Shown here one piece after another: positions 33,424 to 41,756 of a stretch of 64,000 nucleotides of DNA. The DNA is from Mycobacterium sp. EPa45 (GTDB lineage: Bacteria; Actinomycetota; Actinomycetes; Mycobacteriales; Mycobacteriaceae). Below the pieces are notes generated by a model. It saw only the letters and a program-made list of their open reading frames with translations. It was not told the origin of the DNA and ran no database searches. The DNA is taken from assembly GCF_001021385.1 (NCBI RefSeq), contig NZ_CP011773.1, positions 2,604,001 through 2,668,000 on the forward strand, written 5' to 3'. The first letter of the stretch is position 1. Each line of letters opens with the position of its first letter. The translations under genes and the position numbers were made by a program.

Positions 33424-35268
33424 ATGATCGGTGGGGAACGTACGACGGTTCTGGCTGCGACCGCCGAGGGTGGTGGCGCGGCGTTGGATCAGGTGATCGG
33501 CTTGTCAGTGGTGGCGGCCGTCGTCACCGCTGTGCTGCTGTGGATCGGCTATCAGCACCGGACCAAACGCATCACCTGGCTGAACAGTGTGGCCGAGCGC
33601 GCCGGCAACAAATTCAAGCGGCCGCCCTGGGTTGCGGTCAGCATCATGCTGTTCTCCGCGACGCTGATCTGCGCATTGTTCGGCTTCATCTGGGACGTCA
33701 GCCTGCACATCGGTAAGGGCCGCGACCCCGGACCGCTGGCCAACCCGGCGCACTACTTCATCCTCTTCGGGCTGTTCCTGCTGTTCATCGCGGGCGTACT
33801 GGCCGTGGTGGTGCCCTACGACAAACCGGGGTCGGCCGCTGTGCGGATCACCCGGCACTGGTACGCGCCGGTCGGCGGTCTGCTGATGGCCGGTTGCGGG
33901 CTCTACGCGCTGATCGGCTTCCCGCTCGACGACGTCTGGCACCGGATCTTCGGCCAGGACGTCACCCTGTGGGGTCCCACGCACCTGATGCTGATCGGCG
34001 GCGCGGGGCTGTCCCTGGTCGCCGTGCTGTATCTCGAATACGAGGGGCGCCGGGCGATGGGCGCCGACGCACCGCCGGACAGCCGATTCGTGAAGTTCCT
34101 CCAGTACCTGTCGTTCGGCGGCCTCGTCGTCGGTCTGTCGGTATTCCAGATCGAATACGACTTCGGTGTCGAACAGTTCCGGCTCGTGCTGCAGCCGATG
34201 ATGATCGGCGCCGCGGCCGCGATGGCCCTGGTGGCCGCGCGGCTCACACTCGGTCGCGGGGCGGCGCTCATCGCCGCGATCCTGGCGATTGCGCTGCGCG
34301 GGGGCGTCGCTTTAGTCGTCGGCCCGATCCTGGGGGCACCCAACAGCTGGTTCCCGCTCTATCTCGGATCCGCGGTCGTCGTCGAGATCCTCGCGCTGAC
34401 GTCACTGGCCAAACGGCCCCTCGTCTTCGGTGCAGTCGCCGGCCTGGGTGTCGGTACCGTCGGCCTGTGGCTGGAGTCGCTGTGGGTCGGGGCGGTCTAC
34501 CACTATCCGTGGCCCACGAGCATGTGGCCCGAAGCGCTGGCGATGGCGATTCCCGTCGCGGTCATGATGGGTCTGTGCGGGGCGCTGCTGGCGATGGTCC
34601 TCACCGGCCAGCGACTGCCCCGGCCCGCGATCGGCATCACCGTCGTGGTCGTGACTGTCCTGGCCATCGGCGGCGCCGTGGCCGATGGTCTGCGCATCGA
34701 TGTGCCCCAAAACGACACGGCCACAATCACTCTGACCGACCTGCCCAGCCAGCCGGGGCAGCGGATGGCCAACGCCGATGTGCGGATCAACCCGCCCGAC
34801 CTGGTAAGCGACAACCCGGAGTGGGTCACGATCCTGTCCTGGCAGGGCGGACTGAACAACGAGCGCGGCCTCGTCGTCGACCGGCTCGAGCGCGTCGGCC
34901 CCGGCCACTACCGCTCGACACGTCCGGTCCCGATCTGGGGTCAGTGGAAGACCCTGCTGCGCGTTCAGGACGGCACCCTGATGGCAGGTGTTCCGATCTA
35001 CCTGCCGGAAGACCCGGGCATCAACGCGCCCGGGGTGCCGGCTGAACAGAACAGCACCCGCCCGTTCGTGCCGGAGATCACGATCCTGCAGCGCGAACGC
35101 AACCTCAACCACCCGACGTGGCTATTCGCCGCCGGTGGTGTGGTGGTGCTGATCTGCACGCTGATCCTGATCGCCGCGCTGACGTGGGGCGGCGGCCGGA
35201 TCAACCGGACCGAAGAGGAGCCCGCACGCCTCGAGGAGCCGCGGCCGAAGGTGGGGCCCCAGGTGTGA
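33424..35268 (+). CDS. Large polytopic membrane protein, first gene of a cupredoxin cluster
   Basis: 614 residues with about a dozen hydrophobic helices and a soluble C-terminal portion. Helix-rich segments include LSVVAAVVTAVLLWIGYQH and AHYFILFGLFLLFIAGVLAV. A conspicuous His/Asp/Trp motif, DDVWHRIFGQDVTLWGPTHL (about 158-177), recalls membrane metal-binding sites and is probably catalytic or metal-handling. A beta-type region (about 420-560, DTATITLTDLPSQPGQ) should face outside, and one last helix ends the protein. No family name is recognised with confidence. It overlaps a 50-residue protein gene, then a cupredoxin-like lipoprotein and another membrane protein, in a single operon. Confidence 0.75.
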   Translation: MIGGERTTVLAATAEGGGAALDQVIGLSVVAAVVTAVLLWIGYQHRTKRITWLNSVAERAGNKFKRPPWVAVSIMLFSATLICALFGFIWDVSLHIGKGRDPGPLANPAHYFILFGLFLLFIAGVLAVVVPYDKPGSAAVRITRHWYAPVGGLLMAGCGLYALIGFPLDDVWHRIFGQDVTLWGPTHLMLIGGAGLSLVAVLYLEYEGRRAMGADAPPDSRFVKFLQYLSFGGLVVGLSVFQIEYDFGVEQFRLVLQPMMIGAAAAMALVAARLTLGRGAALIAAILAIALRGGVALVVGPILGAPNSWFPLYLGSAVVVEILALTSLAKRPLVFGAVAGLGVGTVGLWLESLWVGAVYHYPWPTSMWPEALAMAIPVAVMMGLCGALLAMVLTGQRLPRPAIGITVVVVTVLAIGGAVADGLRIDVPQNDTATITLTDLPSQPGQRMANADVRINPPDLVSDNPEWVTILSWQGGLNNERGLVVDRLERVGPGHYRSTRPVPIWGQWKTLLRVQDGTLMAGVPIYLPEDPGINAPGVPAEQNSTRPFVPEITILQRERNLNHPTWLFAAGGVVVLICTLILIAALTWGGGRINRTEEEPARLEEPRPKVGPQV

Positions 35269-35417
35269 TCGAGACCTACAGCGCTCACCACGCACTGGTA
35301 CTCGCACTGCCCGCGCTGACTCCTGCGGTCGTGGTGGTGGGCGTCGTGTTGTTCATCGCCATCCGTGACCGCCGTCGCGGCGAGGTGAGCTCCGACTCCG
35401 AAGGGGACGAAAAGTGA
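35265..35417 (+). CDS. Small single-helix membrane protein
   Basis: 50 residues from the GTG overlapping the previous stop, with the next gene overlapping its own end. One membrane segment (ALTPAVVVVGVVLFIAI) is followed by a basic stop-transfer DRRRG and an acidic tail. It is too short for a family call; the 4-bp overlaps on both sides and the clean helix support a real gene, likely a subunit or assembly factor of the membrane cluster. Confidence 0.72.
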   Translation: MIETYSAHHALVLALPALTPAVVVVGVVLFIAIRDRRRGEVSSDSEGDEK

Positions 35418-35770
35418 AGGTGGCCAAGCTGATCGCGGTCAGCGTCGCGCTACCGGCGGCGGTGGCGTGCGGCTCGGCGAAACCGCCCGTGCCGCAGGCC
35501 GCCGGCCCGGTCGTGGAGATCACCATCGCGCATGGCACGGTCACTCCCACCAACGCGACGCTGACCGCCAAGGTGGGCCAGCCGATCACGTTGCGGGTCA
35601 ACAGCGACGCCGCCGACGAACTGCATGTGCACTCCACCCCTGACCACGAGTTCGAGATCGCGGCCAAGCCCGAACAGGAGTTCTCCTTCACCGTCGACGT
35701 TCCGGGCAGCGTCGCGGTCGAATTGCATCACCTCGACCGGACGGTGGCCACGATCCAAGTCCAGCCGTGA
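35414..35770 (+). CDS. Cupredoxin-like lipoprotein
   Basis: 118 residues from a GTG. The signal peptide ends in the lipobox AAVAC with the lipidated Cys at about 19. The mature region is a single beta-sandwich: VVEITIAHGTVTPTNATLTA, GQPITLRVNSDAADELHVHS, FSFTVDVPGSVAVELHHLD. The last block retains His residues in place of the usual Cys-His-Met copper set, as in EfeO-type cupredoxin domains, so metal binding is plausible but not sure. It sits between membrane genes with 4-bp overlaps, suggesting a metal-linked membrane complex. Confidence 0.82.
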   Translation: MKVAKLIAVSVALPAAVACGSAKPPVPQAAGPVVEITIAHGTVTPTNATLTAKVGQPITLRVNSDAADELHVHSTPDHEFEIAAKPEQEFSFTVDVPGSVAVELHHLDRTVATIQVQP

Positions 35771-37053
35771 CGCAGGCCGCAGTCACCGTCCTGGCACACG
35801 GCCTCGGCGGCTCGACCGATCTCCCGATCCCGTACGCGTACGCGCTCATCGGCGCCGCCTGGGCGCTGACGTTGACCTTCGCCGTCGTAGCCTTCGCCTG
35901 GCGCACACCGCGTTTCGACCCGGATCGGCCGGGCCGTCCGCTGCCGTCCTGGGTGACGGCGGCGGTCGATTCGCCGATCACCCGATCGGTGGCGGCGGGC
36001 CTGGCGCTGGCGCTGGCGGTGTGGGTCGTCGTCGTCGGTGTCGTAGGGCCGCAGGACGCCGGAAATGCGCTGCCCGGCGCGTTCTACGTGCTGCTGTGGG
36101 TGGGTGTCCCGGCGTCGTCGGTGCTCATCGGTCCGGTGTGGCGGGTGATCTCGCCACTGCGCACGATTCGCCGGATGCTGCCGGAGCGCGCGTTGCACAG
36201 TTACCCGGAGTTCCTCGGCTACTGGCCGGCCGCGGTGGGTCTGTTCGCGTTCGTCTGGCTGGAACTGGCCAGCCCGGACCCGGGATCGCTGACCGCCATC
36301 AAGATCTGGCTGGCCTGCTACGTCGTCATCACCCTCGGCGGCGCACTGCTGTGCGGCCCGCGCTGGCTGTCGCGCGCCGACCCCTTCGACGTCTACAGCG
36401 TAGTGGCATCGCGGCTTTCGGTGTTCGGCCGCAACCGCGACACCGGAGAGCTCGCGCTGGTCAGCCCGTTCAACCATCTGCGGACCCTGCCGGTGCGGCC
36501 GGGAACCCTTGCGGTGCTGGCGGTTCTGCTCGGCTCGACCGCGTTCGACAGCTTCTCGGCGAGCCCGGATTGGCGAAACTTCGCCGACGGTCTCGCGGTC
36601 AATCCGGCCCTGACACGCAGCATCGGGTTGCTGGTGTTCGTGGTCGTGGTCGCGGCGACATTCTGGGGGGCGGCGCAGGCCACCGGCGGGATCGATAGGA
36701 CCCGCCGCCGGGAGCTGCCCGGGCTGATGGCGCACTCGCTGATCCCGATCGTCATCGGATACGTGTTCGCGCACTACCTTTCGTACCTGGTGGAGAAGGG
36801 TCAGCAGACGGTGATCGCGCTGTTCGACCTGCACGGCGCCGAGGTGAGCTATGTGCTGTCCGCTCATCCATCCGTGCTGGCGACCCTCAAGGTATGTTTC
36901 GTGGTCGCCGGTCACATCGCCGGGGTGATCGCCGCGCACGATGCCGCCGTCCGGCTGCTGCCGAAAGGTCATCAGATCACCGGGCAGCTGACGATGATGC
37001 TGACGATGGTGGCTTACACCTTCACCGGCCTATACCTGCTTTTCGGCGGCTAG
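35767..37053 (+). CDS. Polytopic membrane protein, last gene of the cupredoxin cluster
   Basis: 428 residues from a GTG overlapping the lipoprotein stop. About ten membrane segments are visible, for example ALIGAAWALTLTFAVVAFAW and LALALAVWVVVVGVVG. Conserved-looking polar spots are MAHSLIPIVIGYVFAHYLSY and AHPSVLATLKVCFVVAGHIA, with several His residues that could carry a metal or heme. I do not recognise the family. With the 614-residue protein it forms a pair of large membrane subunits around a cupredoxin lipoprotein; a copper or electron-transfer role is inferred from that context only. Confidence 0.75.
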   Translation: MTQAAVTVLAHGLGGSTDLPIPYAYALIGAAWALTLTFAVVAFAWRTPRFDPDRPGRPLPSWVTAAVDSPITRSVAAGLALALAVWVVVVGVVGPQDAGNALPGAFYVLLWVGVPASSVLIGPVWRVISPLRTIRRMLPERALHSYPEFLGYWPAAVGLFAFVWLELASPDPGSLTAIKIWLACYVVITLGGALLCGPRWLSRADPFDVYSVVASRLSVFGRNRDTGELALVSPFNHLRTLPVRPGTLAVLAVLLGSTAFDSFSASPDWRNFADGLAVNPALTRSIGLLVFVVVVAATFWGAAQATGGIDRTRRRELPGLMAHSLIPIVIGYVFAHYLSYLVEKGQQTVIALFDLHGAEVSYVLSAHPSVLATLKVCFVVAGHIAGVIAAHDAAVRLLPKGHQITGQLTMMLTMVAYTFTGLYLLFGG

Positions 37054-37072
37054 CGCCGCCAATTCGTCGCAC

Positions 37073-37089
37073 GACGTTTAGACAACGTC
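37073..37089. promoter_or_regulatory. Inverted repeat after the membrane cluster
   Basis: GACGTT (37073-37078), TAGAC, AACGTC (37084-37089), a 6-bp perfect dyad 20 bp past the cluster stop and 78 bp before the small ORF. It could be a terminator stem or an operator for the small gene. Confidence 0.4.
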
Positions 37090-37166
37090 AATCTGGGCAG
37101 TCCCGCTGTGCCGGGCGAGTTACGGATACTCGAAGTCTCGGCGCGCGGCGGCGGTAGGAGGACGTG

Positions 37167-37310
37167 ATGATGTCACGGAACTGGTTGAGTCGGCGGATTC
37201 ATCAGGTGCTCGAGCATCAGGGCGCGAAATCCTCGGCCGGTCTGTGGCGGCCGGCCTGGCAGAGCAATCCGGCTGCGGAGCGGCCGATCAGTTGGTGGCG
37301 CGCGCTGTAG
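37167..37310 (+). CDS. Small Trp-rich basic protein, 47 residues
   Basis: The ATG at 37167 follows a perfect AGGAGG by five bases, one of the best ribosome sites in the window. The product begins MMSRNWLSRRIHQVLEHQ and ends with AERPISWWRAL. It has four tryptophans, is basic and has no membrane helix or signal peptide. I know no family for it. The alternative starts are a GTG at 37164 and a second ATG at 37170. It stands alone between the membrane cluster and a convergent frameshifted dehydrogenase. Evidence is the ribosome site plus high-GC codon use. Confidence 0.55.
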   Translation: MMSRNWLSRRIHQVLEHQGAKSSAGLWRPAWQSNPAAERPISWWRAL

Positions 37311-37370
37311 TCATCACCGGCGTCGCAGAACCAACCGGTTCTCGACGACGTGAGCAGCGTAGATTTGCCG

Positions 37371-38275
37371 CTACTTCCGCCGCCCGTCCACGATCACGCC
37401 TGCGGCCGCCTCGATGGGTTTGATCGCCGAGGTGAAATCGGACTCCGGTCCTTCCTCGCGCATGACCAGCTCCCACAGTCGTCCGACGGCCGCGGCGACT
37501 TCGGTGGGCAGGCCGAGCGATTCGGCCTCCTCGAGATAGAGTCGCACGTCCTTCACCATCAGCCCGGTGGCGAATCCGTAGTCGAAGCTGCGCGGCAGGA
37601 TCGAATTCGGGAACTTGTCCCGGCTGGCGTGGTGGCGCCCGAGCCGGCGTTGATCACGTCGATCATCACCGACGGATCCAGGCCGGCTTTCACACCCATC
37701 ACGACGACCTCGCAGGTGGTGGCCAGCGCCGTGGCGGCCAGCAGGTTGTTCACCAGTTTCATCGTCTGACCCGCGCCGGGTTTGGTGTCGACGAAGAACG
37801 GGGTGCCCAGTGTGGTCAATATCGGCTCGACGATCTCGAACTCATCGCGCGGGCCCGAAACCATCAGCGCCAGTGTGCCTTTGGTGGCACCGCCGACTCC
37901 ACCGCTGACCGGACTGTCGAGCATGGCGATGCCTCGCGCGGACAGCTGAGCCTGAATGTCCTGGGCGGCTGTGCTGCCGATCGTGGACAGGTCGACGAAC
38001 CGGTTGATCCGCTGCCCCTCGATCACCCCGTCCGGCCCGGTCGCGACGTCGCGGGAGGCGTGTACCGACGGCAGGCTGGCCAGCACGGTTTCGGCGTGGT
38101 CGGCGACGTCGCGCGGTGAGGCTGCGGCCTGCGCACCGAGTTCGACAGCCCTGACGACCCTTTCCGGTCGGGTGTCGAAGACCACCGCGGGGTAGCCGGC
38201 CTCGATCAGGCGGGCGGCCATCGGGAAACCCATATTGCCCAATCCGATGAAGCCGAGGGCGATGGCGTCGCTCAT
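37371..38275 (-). pseudogene. 3-hydroxyisobutyrate dehydrogenase-like gene with a frameshift
   Basis: The frame from the ATG at 38275 gives a beta-hydroxyacid dehydrogenase: LGFIGLGNMGFPMAARLI (NAD motif), FVDLSTIGST, DSPVSGGVGGATKGTLALM and the catalytic Lys in GQTMKLVNNLLA. At about 37623-37630 a base seems missing: ACGCCAGC where ACGGCCAGC would keep ATTASRDKFP. The correct reading then goes on in another frame with RDKFPNSILPRSFDYGFATG and VKDVRLYLEEAESLGL to a stop at 37371. The break disrupts the last fifth of the protein. It could be a real mutation or a sequencing error. It overlaps the decarboxylase-like gene by 4 bp. Confidence 0.82.
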
Positions 38276-38661
38276 GGGGCGTCGAGTTCGGCGAAGGCCT
38301 CCCGCGCGACTCGGAAGGCGTCGACCGCGGCGGGCGCACCGGCGTAGATCGCCACCTGTAGCAGGATCTCGCGGATCTCCTCGCGGGTGACACCGTTGGT
38401 CAAGGCGCCGCGCACATGGGTCTTCAATTCGTGCGGACGGTTGAGCACTGAGATCATCGCCAGATTGAGCATGCTGCGGGTTTTGAGCGGCAGTTCCTCG
38501 CGCCCCCACACCGCGCCCCAGCAGTACTCGGTGAGCAGATCCTGAAGCGGCTTGCTGAAGTCGTCGGCCTGCCGCTCGGCGTTGGCGACGTACTCCTCGC
38601 CGAGCACCGCGGCGCGGATCTGTCGTCCTTTGTCGTACGTCGCCTGGTCCATGCCGTTCAT
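38272..38661 (-). CDS. Carboxymuconolactone decarboxylase family protein
   Basis: 129 residues from the ATG at 38661; other in-frame starts lie at 38652 and 38691. The AhpD/CMD fold is shown by RSMLNLAMISVLNRPHELKT and RGALTNGVTREEIREILLQV, ending in AGAPAAVDAFRVAREAF. It lacks the CxxC pair of AhpD, so it is closer to the gamma-carboxymuconolactone decarboxylases. It overlaps the dehydrogenase gene downstream by 4 bp, so the two form an operon, probably in aromatic or branched-acid breakdown. A dyad TGACTTGAGTCA lies just upstream. Confidence 0.85.
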   Translation of the reverse strand: MNGMDQATYDKGRQIRAAVLGEEYVANAERQADDFSKPLQDLLTEYCWGAVWGREELPLKTRSMLNLAMISVLNRPHELKTHVRGALTNGVTREEIREILLQVAIYAGAPAAVDAFRVAREAFAELDAP

Positions 38662-38691
38662 GATCGCATTGCCCCGCATCACGGCCTTCAC

Positions 38692-38703
38692 TGACTTGAG
38701 TCA
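38692..38703. promoter_or_regulatory. Dyad element between the CMD operon and a P450 gene
   Basis: TGACT-TG-AGTCA in the 78-bp divergent gap, followed by another TGACT at 38705-38709. It may be a regulator site for both units. Confidence 0.35.
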
Positions 38704-38739
38704 TTGACTTTCCTGCTGTTCGCGTACTAGAAACGGGCG

Positions 38740-39924
38740 ATGGCCACCGAGCAGGGTTTGGATGGGGTTCCCCGGCTGGCGTTCGCCGACCTGCCGATGG
38801 CCGCCGACCGAAGTGTCGGCTGGGCCGCGCTGCGCGACGCCGGTCCGCTGATCGTCGGTGACGGCTTCTATACGCTCACGCGCCGGGACGACGTCCTCGA
38901 GGCGTTGCGCAACACCGAGGTGTACTCCTCGCAGAAGGCCTTCGACGGGTTGGGCAGTCCGCTGCCGATGGTCCCGATCGCCTTCGACCCGCCCGAGCAC
39001 ACCCGGTACCGCCGCATCCTGCATCCGTTCTTCAGCACGCAGACCCTCGCGGGCATGCTGCCCTCCCTGCAACAGCAGGCCGTCGACGTCATCACCGACA
39101 TCGCCGCCAAAGACGGCTGTGAAGTCGTGGGGGAGCTCGCGATTCCGTATCCCTCCCAGGTCTTCCTGACGTTGTTCGGCTTACCCCTCGAGGACCGCGA
39201 CCGGCTGGTGGACTGGAAGGACGCGATCATCGACATCGGCCTGTTGGAGTCGGTTCAGGACGCGGACCTGACACCGGCCATCGAGCTCGCCACGTACCTG
39301 AGCGAGGCGATCACCGAACATCGCCGCAATCCCGGCAACGACATCCTGTCGCAGGTTCTGACCGGACCCGATCCGCTCGACGACGGCGAGGCCCTCGGGC
39401 TGGGTTACGTGTTCATCCTGGCGGGGCTGGACACCGTCACGTCGGCGATCGGTTCGGCGCTGCTGATGCTCGCCCGCCGACCCGACGCGCGCCGTCAGTT
39501 ATGCGCCGATCCCGGCCAGATCCCGGTGTTCGTCGAGGAGCTGCTGCGGCTCGAGTCGCCGGCGCCGATGATCCCGCGGGTGACGACGCGGCCGGTGACG
39601 GTGGGCGGGGTGACGCTGCCCACCGGTGCCAAAGTCCGCTTGCCGCTTGGGGCGATCAACCGGGACGGCAGCGACGCGATCTCCGGTGACGATCTCGTGA
39701 TGGACGGCAAGCTGCACCGGCACTGGGGATTCGGCGGTGGCCCGCACCGGTGCCTCGGCTCGAACCTGGCGCGCCTGGAGCTGCGACTGGTGATCTCCGA
39801 GTGGCTGCTCCGCATCCCCGAATTCGACGTGGCCCCCGGCTTCGACCCACACGTCGAGTGGCCGGCCGCCTCGCTCGGGCTGGCCAAACTGCCGCTGGTC
39901 ATCGGGTCAGGCAACGACGGGTAA
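38740..39924 (+). CDS. Cytochrome P450
   Basis: 394 residues. It has the class I bacterial P450 layout: helix C region DPPEHTRYRRILHPFFS, I-helix ILAGLDTVTSAIGSALLM (AGxDT), ExxR in EELLRLES, and the heme loop HWGFGGGPHRCLGSNLARLE with the thiolate Cys. Length is complete. It is divergent from the CMD/dehydrogenase pair and may act in the same catabolic set. Its 3' end overlaps the CocE-type gene by 18 bp, tail to tail. The substrate is unknown. Confidence 0.93.
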   Translation: MATEQGLDGVPRLAFADLPMAADRSVGWAALRDAGPLIVGDGFYTLTRRDDVLEALRNTEVYSSQKAFDGLGSPLPMVPIAFDPPEHTRYRRILHPFFSTQTLAGMLPSLQQQAVDVITDIAAKDGCEVVGELAIPYPSQVFLTLFGLPLEDRDRLVDWKDAIIDIGLLESVQDADLTPAIELATYLSEAITEHRRNPGNDILSQVLTGPDPLDDGEALGLGYVFILAGLDTVTSAIGSALLMLARRPDARRQLCADPGQIPVFVEELLRLESPAPMIPRVTTRPVTVGGVTLPTGAKVRLPLGAINRDGSDAISGDDLVMDGKLHRHWGFGGGPHRCLGSNLARLELRLVISEWLLRIPEFDVAPGFDPHVEWPAASLGLAKLPLVIGSGNDG

Positions 39925-41646
39925 CAGCAACCGCGACGACGAACGCACGGTGTTGATGCTGCTGGTGCCCACGCTCGCATGCCGAAAGTTCATGATGGCG
40001 GGGGTGTCGGGATCCTGGTCGTCGCTGGTGATCGTGATCTGGATGCGGTGGCCGGCACCGAACCGACGGGCGTTGGGCACCAATGAAATTCGGTACTCGA
40101 CATCGGCGCCGACGGGCACCGCCTCCGCGTGACGGCACGGCAGTACCGGGGCGCCGGGGCGGCTGGTGGCCTCGTCGACCGCGCGCAGGCTGGCCCGCAG
40201 CCACCCAGCGGTCACCGGCTGCGCCGTGCCGTCTGGACCGACGTCGGACAGCGTGACGATCCAGGCGGTGTCGGCGGCGGTGGCGCTGGCGACCAACCGC
40301 AGTTCGATGTCGCCGACGACATCGAGTGCCTCGTCAAGCGGACTGCTGGTCCAGGTCAGTGCGGGCGGGGGATCGATCGCGCTCGGCTTGACCCGGCCCA
40401 GCCCGGCGCCGAGCGTCATGAGCTCGCGTCCACCCGGGTCGCCTTCGTCACCGTCGAGCATGCCGTCGGTGCGCAGTGCGAGATCGCGGTATGTGCCTGG
40501 TGGAGGCCAGGATTCGCACGCGTGCCACTCGTCGGTGCCGGGCAGGATGTAGCGGACGGCGGGGCCGTCGAGGATGCCGGTGTCGTGGCCCTTGAGCCAA
40601 TGGTCGTACCAGGCGAGGGCTTCGACGTGCAGGCTCTCCCACGGCCAGGTCAGGCCGTACTCGCCGAGCATCCCGATCCGCACGCACCTGCTGTTGCTCA
40701 ATGCGGCGTAGCTGGTGAACGTCGATGGCAGGTGCAGCGGCGCATTTTCCCAATCGCATCCCAAATAGACTGGAATGTCGATGTTTTCGAGTAGCGGCAG
40801 CAGGTTGCGTTCGTCCCACCAGGCGTCGCGAGTGGGGTGTTTCACCGCCGCGTTGAGCCACAGCTCATCCCACGGATCCGGATCGTGCGGCAGTCTGAGA
40901 AGTCCGCGCATCATCGTCACGGCGGCTTCGCCGTTCATCGTCGCGAACTTGTGATGCAGCGGCGGGGTGTTCAATGCCCACCGAGCCACGCCGAGTGGGC
41001 GGCTGCGCCAGAACCCGTCACTGCGGGCTGCGGTGAGTCCGAGCATCGACAAGAACGGTGTGATGAACGATGAGCTGAACAGGCCATGATGGACCGCGCC
41101 TTCGTAGAGGTCGGCGGTGACGGCCACCGGGAAGATCGCTTTGAGGTGCGGCGGGCGTTCGACGGCGGCCTCCAGCTGGGTCATCGCGAAGTAGCTGATG
41201 CCGATCATCCCGACGTTGCCGTCGCACCAGGGTTGGGCCGCCACCCACTCCACCAGGTCGTACATGTCCCGACGCTCGTGAGCGTCGAAGAATCCGAAGG
41301 TGCCGCCCGAGCCGCTGGTGCCGCGCAGGTTGGCGATCACGTGGGTGTAGCCGCGCGGCACCCAGAAATCGGTGGCACCGGCCTCGATGAACCCGGCCGG
41401 GGCCCCGAGGTCCTGGATCTGTCGTGGGTAGGGCGACGCGGCGATCAGCGCGGGGAAGCGGGCCCCTTTTGCCGCTGGGCCGTCGGGCCGGTGCACGTCG
41501 GCCAGCAGAGTGACACCGTCACGCATCGGGACGGCGACGTTGTTGTCGCTGGTGATGTGATGCTGTGGTGTGCTGAGGTTGCGGTAGTCCCGGCCGGTCG
41601 TCTGCGGGCCGTTGAGTCGCCGCTGACCTGCGTCGATACCCGACAC
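39907..41646 (-). CDS. CocE/NonD-type acyl hydrolase
   Basis: 579 residues from the GTG at 41646. An alpha/beta hydrolase domain holds the nucleophile Ser in GNVGMIGISYFAMTQLEA (GISY) after RGTSGSGGTF. A helical cap follows, and the C-terminal jelly-roll domain (about 440-579) has DVVGDIELRLVASATA, VTLSDVGPDGTAQPVTAG and a final FRHASVG. These are the three parts of CocE/X-Pro dipeptidyl-peptidase proteins. It hydrolyses an ester or amide; the substrate is unknown. It is divergent from a TetR gene across an unusual 40-bp inverted repeat, so it is almost certainly induced by that regulator's ligand. Confidence 0.9.
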   Translation of the reverse strand: MSGIDAGQRRLNGPQTTGRDYRNLSTPQHHITSDNNVAVPMRDGVTLLADVHRPDGPAAKGARFPALIAASPYPRQIQDLGAPAGFIEAGATDFWVPRGYTHVIANLRGTSGSGGTFGFFDAHERRDMYDLVEWVAAQPWCDGNVGMIGISYFAMTQLEAAVERPPHLKAIFPVAVTADLYEGAVHHGLFSSSFITPFLSMLGLTAARSDGFWRSRPLGVARWALNTPPLHHKFATMNGEAAVTMMRGLLRLPHDPDPWDELWLNAAVKHPTRDAWWDERNLLPLLENIDIPVYLGCDWENAPLHLPSTFTSYAALSNSRCVRIGMLGEYGLTWPWESLHVEALAWYDHWLKGHDTGILDGPAVRYILPGTDEWHACESWPPPGTYRDLALRTDGMLDGDEGDPGGRELMTLGAGLGRVKPSAIDPPPALTWTSSPLDEALDVVGDIELRLVASATAADTAWIVTLSDVGPDGTAQPVTAGWLRASLRAVDEATSRPGAPVLPCRHAEAVPVGADVEYRISLVPNARRFGAGHRIQITITSDDQDPDTPAIMNFRHASVGTSSINTVRSSSRLLLPVVA

Positions 41647-41685
41647 GCTGGTAGATGTAATCCCCGACTCCTATTTTCACGTCCT

Positions 41686-41725
41686 GTTGAGACTAGTTTC
41701 ACGCTACGATGAAACTAGTCTCAAC
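41686..41725. promoter_or_regulatory. 40-bp inverted repeat, twin TetR operator
   Basis: GTTGAGACTAGTTTCA (41686-41701), 8-nt spacer, then the perfect reverse complement TGAAACTAGTCTCAAC (41710-41725). Each arm is itself nearly palindromic (TGARACTAGTYTCA), so two operator sites lie 24 bp apart, between CocE (start 41646) and the TetR gene (start 41757). Confidence 0.8.
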
Positions 41726-41756
41726 GCAAGATGAAATTGGCGGTTAGGCGGCACGC

